Assembly: GCA_964558295.1 (NCBI GenBank)
Contig: CAZLDQ010000318.1
Location: 1 to 5,162 of the forward strand
Source of the DNA: JBDKTH01 sp964558295
Lineage (GTDB): Bacteria; Planctomycetota; Planctomycetia; Pirellulales; Thermoguttaceae
Length of the DNA stretch: 5,162 nucleotides
Direction: 5' to 3'
A program made the translations under genes and the position numbers. Each line of letters begins with the position of its first letter. Position 1 is the stretch's first letter. Below the pieces are notes generated by a model. The model worked only from the letters and a program-made list of their open reading frames with translations, did no database searches and was not told the origin of the DNA. Below, piece after piece: positions 1 through 4,943 of the stretch.

Positions 1-139
1 CCCCAGTGAACACAAACCTCAACCTAAACCACCGCGCCACCTCTCGACTCTACAATTGATGCTCCCACTGGCATCGACCGACGAAGGTCGAGCCCCCCGG
101 GAGAAAAGTTCCCGCGCCGATATTCAAGGGGCGTTGACG

Positions 140-173
140 AAAAAAACGGCTCGCGCCCGTCACCCCGGCGGCC
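140..173 (-). terminator. possible intrinsic terminator of the HIT gene
   Basis: Read on the minus strand, a GC-rich imperfect stem (positions 167-173 pairing with 148-157, four plus three base pairs separated by a three-base bulge) is followed after one base by seven consecutive T residues (140-146). The stop codon of the HIT gene lies in the loop. Stem plus T-run directly at the gene end is the expected layout, but the bulge makes the stem weak. Confidence 0.4.
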
Positions 174-504
174 AATCGAGCGTGCGCCCGCCGAGCAAAT
201 GAAGATGAAGGTGAAAGACCTCCTGGCCGGCGTCGCGCCCGCAGTTGATGACCACGCGGTAGCCATCGGCCAAGCCCAGTTGGGCGGCAAGCTGTTTGGC
301 CACCACAAACAGATGTCCGACGAGCGGTTCGTCCTCGGGCGTGAGGTCGTTGAGCGTGGGGATCTCTTTCTTCGGGATGACTATCACATGCGTCGGCGCG
401 ACCGGCTTGATGTCGTGGAAGGCCAGGCAAAGCGAGTCTTCATACACGATCGTTGCCGGGATCTCCCGATCGATAATCCGCTTGAACACTGTCTTTTCCG
501 CCAT
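160..504 (-). CDS. HIT-family nucleotide-binding hydrolase (HinT-like)
   Basis: A 114-residue protein with the histidine-triad signature HLHLHLL at residues 98-104. The middle histidine, H100, is the expected nucleophile of the family. Upstream of it lie N87 and the conserved AGQ (92-94) typical of the HINT branch. Bacterial HinT-like proteins are small soluble cytosolic dimers that hydrolyse purine nucleoside phosphoramidates and related AMP-linked compounds. The physiological substrate is usually unknown. The length is normal for the family. The start is well supported: GGAGGT (512-517 on the minus strand) sits 7 bases before the ATG. It lies 91 bases downstream of a Trm112-like gene on the same strand, so the two may share a transcript. 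A possible terminator overlaps the stop codon. Family assignment is firm; the exact substrate cannot be read from sequence. Confidence 0.93.
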   Translation of the reverse strand: MAEKTVFKRIIDREIPATIVYEDSLCLAFHDIKPVAPTHVIVIPKKEIPTLNDLTPEDEPLVGHLFVVAKQLAAQLGLADGYRVVINCGRDAGQEVFHLHLHLLGGRTLDWPPG

Positions 505-595
505 AGGGACAACCTCCGACAGGCATTGTTTCAGGGAACGGCCGAGGAACAGCTTTCACGCAGAGCCAACGCGGAAGCCCTCCGTCGGTCACCTC

Positions 596-850
596 TCAAA
601 GACCTTCCAGCGAAATCGCCCGCTCGACCAACATCACGGGGATACCCTCTTGGACCGGATAAATCCGTTTCCCGTCCTCACGAACCAACCCCCCTTCGAC
701 CGGCGTCTGGACCACCTCGCCCCCCTGATCGCGCACCTGGCCCGCCGCGATCGCTTGGTTGAGCCGGTCGATCAGGCCTTTCTCGGCCAGATGCAGGGGC
801 ATGTGGTTTTCCGGGCAGACGAGCAACGCTAATAACTCGCGATCGAGCAT
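596..850 (-). CDS. Trm112-like small protein with a single cysteine
   Basis: An 84-residue protein that opens with LLALLVCPENHMPL (residues 7-20) and ends with GGLVREDGKRIYPVQEGIPVMLVERAI (about 53-79). This matches the Trm112/UPF0434 layout: an N-terminal CP...PL element, then a C-terminal (I/L)YP...GIPVML strand. Classical Trm112 proteins are zinc-binding activators of methyltransferases. Here only one cysteine (C12) remains, so the usual four-cysteine zinc site cannot form within the chain. I chose the ATG at 850 because the family motif starts a few residues after it; a longer open frame to 973 adds only unconserved-looking sequence. A purine-rich GGGAGGAA (863-870) lies 12 bases upstream, slightly far for a ribosome-binding site. 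It is probably first in a unit with the HIT gene. The function of this cysteine-poor variant is unknown; the family call is fairly sure. Confidence 0.8.
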   Translation of the reverse strand: MLDRELLALLVCPENHMPLHLAEKGLIDRLNQAIAAGQVRDQGGEVVQTPVEGGLVREDGKRIYPVQEGIPVMLVERAISLEGL

Positions 851-1073
851 GATGGCAGGCGGTTCCTCCCTCGTTCCTACTAGCAAGCAGGTGGTCTTCG
901 GTCCTGATCTACCCAAGATGCCCCATTTGGCCCCGAATTGCAAGGGCGACGACCCTGGCGGGGGTCGACTCATGAGACTGTAGCGAAGAAGCCGATTATA
1001 AGGAAGAGAATGACTGTCGCTTGATTCTGGACGCCTTCAAAGGCTGCCCCCTCGACCGAGCTGGGTAAAAGCA

Positions 1074-1739
1074 ATGCTAACTCGCCAACTCGTTGTCCTC
1101 ACAGCAGTTACCACGCTGCTGGGCACATCCCTCGCCGCGGGCGAGGAAGTTCGCTATTACGAAAAGGACGGGGTCACCTACCGCGAGACCCATCAGATCA
1201 TCCAACGGCAGATCCCACAGGTAACCTACACCGAACAGACGCAAACCGTCTATCGGGACCAATGTGTGACCACCACCAAGGACACGGTGCGAACCTATTG
1301 GACTCCCGTGACCGAGTACCGCATCCAGCAGCGGCTCGTCGGTCGCTGGAACCCGTTTATTCAACCGTACTTTGTCTACGAGAACGTCCCCACGGTTCGC
1401 TGGGAGGCCCGACGCGAAGTCGTGCCGGTTCAGACCACCAGTCGGCAGTTGGTCCCCGAGACGCGGATTGTCCGCACTCCGGTGACCACATGGCGTACCG
1501 TGCAAGAAGAGGTGATCAGCCGGGTCGCCGTCAGTGCCAACCCAAGCACCTCCTCGACCTTGGCCAGCGTACCGAGTCGTTCGCCCAACATCGTTGAGGC
1601 CGGACCGCTCGTCCCCGTGCGAATCCCCGAATCGGCCCGTCGCGACGCGGTTGGCGGCCTGTCGCGGCTGGACAACGATCCGCCCCGGCAGGGCACGAGT
1701 ACCGCGTGGCGATCCAGCGACGACCGACTTCAGCGCTAA
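1074..1739 (+). CDS. secreted protein of unknown function, Tyr/Arg/Val/Thr-rich
   Basis: A 221-residue protein with a clear signal peptide: MLTR, a hydrophobic stretch at residues 6-17, and a likely signal peptidase I site near residues 21-23 (SLA/AGEE). The mature part is dominated by short strand-like segments of alternating Tyr/Arg/Val/Thr. Related phrases recur, such as TYWTPVTEYR (about 74-83) and RTPVTTWRTVQEEV (about 134-147). Between them is a GRWNPFIQPYFVYENVPTVRWEAR core (about 91-114). The tail from about 155 onward is Ser/Pro/Arg-rich and probably disordered. There is one cysteine in the mature chain (in RDQCVTT). The look is that of planctomycete exported proteins of unknown role, perhaps envelope-associated. 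No enzyme motif is visible. The ATG is not preceded by a good Shine-Dalgarno sequence, but the signal peptide fixes the start. It diverges from the Trm112-like gene with 223 bases between them. Confidence 0.8.
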   Translation: MLTRQLVVLTAVTTLLGTSLAAGEEVRYYEKDGVTYRETHQIIQRQIPQVTYTEQTQTVYRDQCVTTTKDTVRTYWTPVTEYRIQQRLVGRWNPFIQPYFVYENVPTVRWEARREVVPVQTTSRQLVPETRIVRTPVTTWRTVQEEVISRVAVSANPSTSSTLASVPSRSPNIVEAGPLVPVRIPESARRDAVGGLSRLDNDPPRQGTSTAWRSSDDRLQR

Positions 1740-1761
1740 GCGACGAAGGCACCACTTGCGC

Positions 1762-1790
1762 AAAAAGCCAGGGCACCACCGACCGTGCCT
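1762..1790 (-). terminator. weak terminator-like hairpin between convergent genes
   Basis: A 6-bp inverted repeat (1771-1776 with 1785-1790, one G:T pair) has five A residues at 1762-1766, which read as a T-run after the hairpin on the minus strand. It would end transcription coming from the 98-residue orphan gene. The four-base gap between stem and T-run weakens the case. The octamer GGCACCAC occurs here twice (1748-1755, 1772-1779). Confidence 0.3.
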
Positions 1791-1870
1791 CCTTCACTTC
1801 GGAAGCGACGCGACTGCTGGCACCCATCGGCTTTGGCGAGGCAAGATTCTTCGAGAGGGCGTCGAAGCCG

Positions 1871-2167
1871 CTAGTGGGTCCCTTGGGAACGCACCCGGTT
1901 GCGACGCGACGCTTTCGTGGCACTCCACTCCTTGGTGAGAGCTTCGAACACGTCGGGCGACTCGTAACGGATTACGTCATGCCCTTCCGGCATCGGGCCG
2001 ATCAGCCCCCGGAACACGGGCAAGCCACGCAGGTCGAGATCCGTGCTGCAATCGTCAACCCCAACCTGGGAATGACGCTTTAGCAAGTCTTCCTGCGTGT
2101 CGTAGTCCCGGATGCGAAGTTGTCCGTTGGCCCCCCGGGTGACGACGCGGAATGTGGTCTTTTTCAT
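1871..2167 (-). CDS. small conserved-looking protein of unknown function
   Basis: A 98-residue protein with no domain I can name. The N-terminus (MKKTTFRVVTRGANGQLRIRDYD) looks like two beta strands. The centre carries DDCSTDLDLRGLPVFRGLIGPM (about 38-59) followed by DVIRYESPDVFEAL (about 64-77). The last 20 residues are basic and look disordered. There is no signal peptide and no membrane segment. The phrase 'RGLPVFRGL.GPM...DVIRYES' reads like a family core and reminds me of small uncharacterised planctomycete proteins, but that is memory, not a search. I chose the ATG at 2167 because AGGAAGGA (2176-2183 on the minus strand) lies 8 bases upstream. An in-frame ATG 51 bases earlier has no such signal. 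It lies 185 bases downstream of the CBS gene on the same strand, so it may have its own promoter. Confidence 0.72.
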   Translation of the reverse strand: MKKTTFRVVTRGANGQLRIRDYDTQEDLLKRHSQVGVDDCSTDLDLRGLPVFRGLIGPMPEGHDVIRYESPDVFEALTKEWSATKASRRNRVRSQGTH

Positions 2168-2175
2168 CGGCTCAG

Positions 2176-2183
2176 TCCTTCCT
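2176..2183 (-). promoter_or_regulatory. ribosome-binding site fixing the start of the 98-residue orphan
   Basis: AGGAAGGA on the minus strand ends 8 bases before the ATG at 2167. This favours that start over the in-frame ATG at 2218, which would place this site inside the gene. Confidence 0.65.
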
Positions 2184-2352
2184 GATGTCGGTGATAGCGG
2201 GTGACCCCGAAACATCAAAGATATCGACGCCGAGTCTCAGGCGGAGCGAAGCTATTTCCTCCTCTCGACACAGTGGAAGCATTCCGACCAAACCGTACAA
2301 TACACACGGCAGCCAGCACCGCTACCAACCGCCCCAATCCGAACCGGCCGAA

Positions 2353-2886
2353 TCAGTTATGCCGAATGAGCATGGTCGGAACGCCCGATTCTGTCAAGCT
2401 TGAGTGCTGTAGCATTTGCAGCAGAATTTGCAGGACGACATGAAGATCGGTGTTCGTCAGGATCCCCAACAGCACACCGTCCTGCACCACCGGAAGACAA
2501 CTGATTCCTTCGTCAAGCATCATCACCGCCGCCTTCTCCAGAAGCATTCCTGGCTCCACCGTAACCAGATCGCTACTCATAATCTCGGCGGCCTTAATCT
2601 GAGCCAACACCTCGCGTTGCGGCGCGTCTCCCGGTCCCAGGCAGCGAATCACATCGCGATCGCTGATTACCCCCACTAGGCGGTCCGCCTCGGTAACCAG
2701 CAGATGACGGAACCCCTTGGCATGGAATAGCTTGATCAGTTCCAGTGCGCTGAGACTCGGCGCCACGCAACTTGGCGAGGCCGTCATCACCTGCCCGACT
2801 GACAAGCCCCCCTGTCGCTCGATGCGTTCAACCTCGCCCAGTGCCTCCCGAACCTGCTTCCGCTTCTTTTCCAGCCGATCCACCAT
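2353..2886 (-). CDS. tandem CBS-domain protein
   Basis: A 177-residue protein made of a short charged helix (1-26, probably coiled coil) and two CBS motifs. The first spans about 30-84 with the end motif GVISDRDVI (72-80); the second spans about 99-154 with GILTNTDL (141-148). A pair of CBS motifs folds into one Bateman module that usually binds adenosine nucleotides or S-adenosylmethionine and acts as an energy or ligand sensor. No catalytic or transport domain is attached, so it is a stand-alone module that presumably acts on a partner. The DRD and NTD positions match the acidic residues that contact ribose in many CBS pairs. Only GAGGG touching the ATG precedes the start, too close for a normal Shine-Dalgarno; no better in-frame start is evident because CBS1 needs nearly the full N-terminus. 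The domain call is firm; ligand and partner are unknown. Confidence 0.9.
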   Translation of the reverse strand: MVDRLEKKRKQVREALGEVERIERQGGLSVGQVMTASPSCVAPSLSALELIKLFHAKGFRHLLVTEADRLVGVISDRDVIRCLGPGDAPQREVLAQIKAAEIMSSDLVTVEPGMLLEKAAVMMLDEGISCLPVVQDGVLLGILTNTDLHVVLQILLQMLQHSSLTESGVPTMLIRHN

Positions 2887-3070
2887 CCCTCAAACTCGCT
2901 ATCGGGTTAGGGGGTATTGCTAAAGAGTGCCTACGGATACGTTGCCAAACCGTACTTCGCACTCGGTCGCCAGGCAAGTCACCCCAACAATCCTTTCGAG
3001 GGGAGTCTCTCCAATCCATCGGAATCACCCCCGAATTGCCTCAAAAGGGACACCTGTCCTGCTTGCCAGC

Positions 3071-3097
3071 TTGACGAGAAAGGATTAAATTTAAGAG
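3071..3097 (+). promoter_or_regulatory. possible promoter of the tRNA-Ser gene
   Basis: TTGACG (3071-3076) matches a -35 box well. An AT-rich block follows, with TTAAGA (3091-3096) as the best -10 candidate, only 14-15 bases further on, shorter than ideal. It lies just upstream of the tRNA (3105). The ten bases TTGACGAGAA at 3071-3080 recur exactly at 3302-3311 in the promoter of the XRE gene. Confidence 0.4.
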
Positions 3098-3104
3098 AGC
3101 ACCC

Positions 3105-3187
3105 GGAGGGTAAGCGAATTGGCAAGCAGCCTGACTCGAAATCAGGTGCCGGTTTACCGGTTGCGGGTTCGAGTCCCGTGCCCTCCG
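3105..3187 (+). tRNA. tRNA-Ser (anticodon CGA)
   Basis: The cloverleaf can be drawn as follows. Acceptor stem: 3105-3111 with 3180-3186 (last pair T:G). Anticodon stem: CCTGA (3130-3134) with TCAGG (3142-3146). Anticodon: CGA (3137-3139). Long variable arm: CCGG (3149-3152) with CCGG (3157-3160). T arm: GCGGG / TTCGAGT / CCCGT (3163-3179). Discriminator: G3187. A long variable arm, anticodon CGA and G73 all indicate serine, reading UCG. CCA is not encoded. Oddities: the base after the 7-bp acceptor stem is A rather than the near-universal T8, and the D stem has only two good pairs. An alternative 8-bp acceptor plus 4-bp T stem pairs better. It is a plausible integration target for the recombinase downstream. 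Confidence 0.85.
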
Positions 3188-3199
3188 CTATCACGGGAG

Positions 3200-3303
3200 G
3201 TGGGCCTGGTCGCGAGGCCACAAAAAGAAGCGGGAGACGGCTCTACCCGTGAGGATGAGCACGCCGGCTCTGCTGGTGTCGTATCACACGTCTCCCGCAT
3301 TTT
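3200..3303 (+). other. branched inverted-repeat structure ending in a T tract
   Basis: Directly after the tRNA is a hairpin (3200-3207 with 3215-3221, one bulge). Then a perfect 10-bp stem GCGGGAGACG (3230-3239) with CGTCTCCCGC (3289-3298) encloses 49 bases. Inside are two further hairpins: a small one (3240-3243 with 3257-3260, extended by two or three inner pairs) and a 7-bp one (3261-3267 with 3273-3279, G:T pairs included). As RNA this would be a three-way junction. A and four T residues follow the outer stem (3299-3303), as in an intrinsic terminator. It may end the tRNA transcript or be a small structured RNA in its own right. I do not recognise a known RNA family; the hammerhead core residues are absent. 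Confidence 0.45.
3275..3290. promoter_or_regulatory. candidate operator, upstream copy
   Basis: GGTGT (3275-3279), six bases, then ACAC (3286-3289) form a short dyad about 12 bases upstream of the -35 box of the XRE gene. The same core, within a longer palindrome, lies at the next promoter (3626-3647). It partly overlaps the branched structure, so the pairing could instead be part of that RNA. Confidence 0.4.
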
Positions 3304-3336
3304 GACGAGAACAAGATAATCCGTATAATGAGGGCA
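3302..3336 (+). promoter_or_regulatory. near-consensus promoter of the XRE gene, leaderless
   Basis: TTGACG (3302-3307), a 16-base spacer and a perfect TATAAT (3324-3329) form a strong housekeeping-type promoter. Transcription would begin about seven bases after the -10 box, at or next to the A of the ATG at 3336. The mRNA would therefore have essentially no leader, and the GAGGG touching the ATG would lie outside it. The -35 box overlaps the T tract that ends the preceding branched structure. Confidence 0.7.
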
Positions 3337-3575
3337 TGGATGACGTGAATCTTCGCGAGACCCTGATTCTCAATCTGAAACGTGAGATGGCCACGCGCAA
3401 CGTGAGCCAATCGGAACTGGCCCGCCGGATCGGAGTGGCTCCAGCACGCATCAATGAGTTGCTGAGGGGGCTTCATTCGCCGACCATCGATACAATCGAG
3501 AAAATTGCGACCGCACTCGATCTGCCACCTGCCGCCCTCCTGATCCCCGTATCAGTGTTGGCTGAGGCTTCCTGA
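3336..3575 (+). CDS. XRE/Cro-type helix-turn-helix regulator
   Basis: A 79-residue protein consisting almost only of an HTH_3 domain. A helix (about 6-20) is followed by SQSELARRIGVAPARINELLRG (24-45), the typical helix-turn-helix with Q25 and the R33-G34 turn region, then TIDTIEKIATALDLPPAALL (50-69), the usual last two helices. Such single-domain proteins bind DNA as dimers and act as repressors in phages, integrative elements and toxin-antitoxin units. There is no second domain for peptide or protease sensing. The start is supported by the near-consensus promoter whose predicted transcript begins at this ATG. It lies between the tRNA and the integrase, and a dyad at each flanking promoter offers a plausible binding site. 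No toxin gene is evident next to it. I infer a switch role in the element; the family call is firm. Confidence 0.92.
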   Translation: MDDVNLRETLILNLKREMATRNVSQSELARRIGVAPARINELLRGLHSPTIDTIEKIATALDLPPAALLIPVSVLAEAS

Positions 3576-3596
3576 GAAAAAATCCGCGGCGTGCTC

Positions 3597-3624
3597 TTGA
3601 CTTCTATACGGTTCTTCTTACAAT
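3597..3624 (+). promoter_or_regulatory. near-consensus promoter toward the integrase
   Basis: TTGACT (3597-3602), 16 bases, TACAAT (3619-3624). It has the same spacer length as the XRE promoter. Transcription would begin near 3631, inside the dyad at 3626-3647, and run through about 270 bases before the integrase start. Confidence 0.6.
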
Positions 3625-3625
3625 C

Positions 3626-3647
3626 GCCGGTGTGATATGACACCGGC
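3626..3647. promoter_or_regulatory. perfect 8-bp dyad at the transcription start, candidate operator
   Basis: GCCGGTGT (3626-3633), a six-base centre GATATG, and ACACCGGC (3640-3647) form a perfect inverted repeat starting two bases after the -10 box. A protein bound here would block the promoter, which suits a dimeric XRE repressor. As RNA it could also form a hairpin at the 5' end of the transcript, followed by ATTCTTT, so a role in RNA stability or attenuation is possible. Confidence 0.55.
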
Positions 3648-3899
3648 ATTCTTTAGGCCGCTTCTCGGCCGCCTAACGGGTGCCCCGAAAGGATTGCTAG
3701 CGTTCGCGTAATCGCTTTTGCGCTGGCGCTGTGATCTGGTGGAAAGGCTGTTCCTCCAGTGCCGTGGCAGTGATGCCGCGAGGCTAAGGGATTGCGTGCG
3801 CCATGACGGGTCAAGCCAAACATTTGTGCTATGGTTTTGCAACCCCTCTGATGGCTCCTGCCATCAGCAGAGTGTGCCCGTTATCCTCGGGGTGCGGCT

Positions 3900-4793
3900 G
3901 TGATCTGCGCGAGACACTCAACCCTGGCCAAATACTTCGAGGAGGTGTATCTGCCTCAGCGGCTAGTGTGCGCCAGCGCGGACACGATCGAACACTACCG
4001 GCTGGCTCTCAAGCACTGGGCAGCCGTTCATCCGAGCCTCAAAATTCAGCACATCACTTCTCGGCACATCGCCGAGTTTCAGCAATATCTGGCCAATGGG
4101 AGGTCGGCTGCCTCAGTCAATTCGTACACGCGGCCCATAAAGGCAATCTTGCGGTTTGCTGCGGAAGACGAAGAGCAGGTGCTCCTTGGCCAGCTGCCAA
4201 AGATCCGCATGGTCCACGAGCGTCGCAACTCGCCGCTCGCCCTGACGATCGAGGAGTTTTCCAAGATCCTCGCGCGGGTCGCGGCTCTAAGCGGTCAGAT
4301 GTGCGGTTATCCGGCGGCAGATTGGTGGACGGCCGTCTTGTTGACCGCTTGGGAAACTGGTCTACGGATGCGAGCTCTCATCTCGCTCCGCACGGTCGAT
4401 TTGCTCTGGGAAGATCAAGGTATCTTCAGCCAAGCGGACGTGTCCAAGGACAGGGAGGCCGCGTGGTTTTCGCTCCAGCCGGCGACGTTGGAAGCTATCA
4501 AGAAGATCTACGATCCGATGCGGGAGCTCCTCTTTCCCCGCACTTTGGCCATGAGCACCATCGGGAAGAAGTTCCGTGGCATCCTCGACACCTCGGGAAT
4601 CTACGCCCCGAGGGGCGCTGGAATGTGCTTTCACAGGATCCGCCGATCCAAGGCGAGCTATACAGAACTTGCTGGCGGCGACGCCCAGCGGGCGCTCGGG
4701 CATTCATCACGGTCCGTCACAGAGCGGTATCTCGATCCGCGGATTGTTGGGCGGATAAATCAACCTATGATGCCGTTGCCTCAGCTCTTCTGA
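3900..4793 (+). CDS. tyrosine recombinase / phage-type integrase
   Basis: A 297-residue protein with the two-domain layout of site-specific tyrosine recombinases. The N-terminal core-binding (SAM-like) domain covers about 7-105 (TLAKYFEEVYLP, then TIEHYRLALKHW). The catalytic domain covers about 115-285. All expected catalytic residues are visible: R156 in TGLRMRAL, K183 in the beta-hairpin VSKDREA, H245-R-I-R248, H268 in ALGHSS and the nucleophile Y277 in ERYLDP. The enzyme would cut and rejoin DNA through a 3'-phosphotyrosine link, with no need for ATP. The gene looks intact and within normal length. The start is GTG with no Shine-Dalgarno; no ATG or other good start exists between the upstream in-frame stop (3849) and the N-terminal domain. 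Its GTG overlaps the stop of a doubtful upstream frame. It lies about 0.7 kb downstream of a tRNA-Ser gene, a classical integration target, with an XRE gene between. XerC/D is less likely in this setting. Family call firm; target site inferred. Confidence 0.93.
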   Translation: MICARHSTLAKYFEEVYLPQRLVCASADTIEHYRLALKHWAAVHPSLKIQHITSRHIAEFQQYLANGRSAASVNSYTRPIKAILRFAAEDEEQVLLGQLPKIRMVHERRNSPLALTIEEFSKILARVAALSGQMCGYPAADWWTAVLLTAWETGLRMRALISLRTVDLLWEDQGIFSQADVSKDREAAWFSLQPATLEAIKKIYDPMRELLFPRTLAMSTIGKKFRGILDTSGIYAPRGAGMCFHRIRRSKASYTELAGGDAQRALGHSSRSVTERYLDPRIVGRINQPMMPLPQLF

Positions 4794-4862
4794 AGACACA
4801 AAGCAACAACAAAACATCCCGTCAGGCCCACAACCGGCTTGCTCGGACGCAAGTCAGGGGGA

Positions 4863-4915
4863 CCGCCTGGCGGGAGGCGGCGGACTCAGGGCTCACAGGC
4901 GATCATGGACTGATC
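4863..4915 (+). repeat. two short hairpins downstream of the integrase
   Basis: CCGCCT (4863-4868) pairs with AGGCGG (4875-4880) around the loop GGCGGG. GATCA (4901-4905) pairs with TGATC (4911-4915). Both lie in the 224-base stretch between the integrase and the next gene, in which I see no gene. Their role is unknown. Confidence 0.35.
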
Positions 4916-4943
4916 AGCCGGACTGCCCGGGTCACGCTGCCAG

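Larger units (their letters stand above)
3576..3899 (+). other. 324-base intergenic leader upstream of the integrase
   Basis: No convincing gene is seen. The stretch starts with a promoter (3597-3624) and a dyad (3626-3647). Further hairpins follow: GGCCG/CGGCC (3656-3660 with 3666-3670, loop CTTCT) and a perfect 8-bp hairpin CTGATGGC/GCCATCAG (3848-3855 with 3860-3867, loop TCCT) about 33 bases before the integrase start. The 11-mer GCTGTGATCTG occurs at 3728-3738 and again at 3897-3907, across the integrase start. A 61-codon frame (TTG 3718 to TGA 3903) overlaps the integrase start as GTGA but has no visible ribosome-binding site. Confidence 0.5.

Noticed and set aside
1..139. A short gene at the left edge (for example the 47-codon plus-strand frame from 59)
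   Set aside because: No ribosome-binding site and no recognisable product; only a 6-bp hairpin (74-79 with 86-91) is seen there.
199..832. Plus-strand frames of 187 and 178 codons across the HIT and Trm112-like genes
   Set aside because: They lie antisense to genes with recognised family motifs and look like GC-driven shadows.
851..973. N-terminal extension of the Trm112-like gene by 41 codons
   Set aside because: The family motif begins right after the ATG at 850, and the extension covers the purine-rich likely ribosome-binding site.
1077..1763. A 228-codon minus-strand frame opposite the secreted protein
   Set aside because: The plus-strand frame has a clear signal peptide and a patterned mature chain; the antisense product is a low-complexity mix without recognisable features.
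3240..3300. Hammerhead or other self-cleaving ribozyme in the branched structure
   Set aside because: The GATGA-like stretch at 3254-3258 is suggestive, but the CUGANGA and GAAA core pairs of the hammerhead are not present together, and no other ribozyme consensus could be matched by eye.
3336..3575. Antitoxin of a toxin-antitoxin pair
   Set aside because: No toxin-like gene lies next to it on either side; the nearest genes are the tRNA and, after 324 bases, the integrase.
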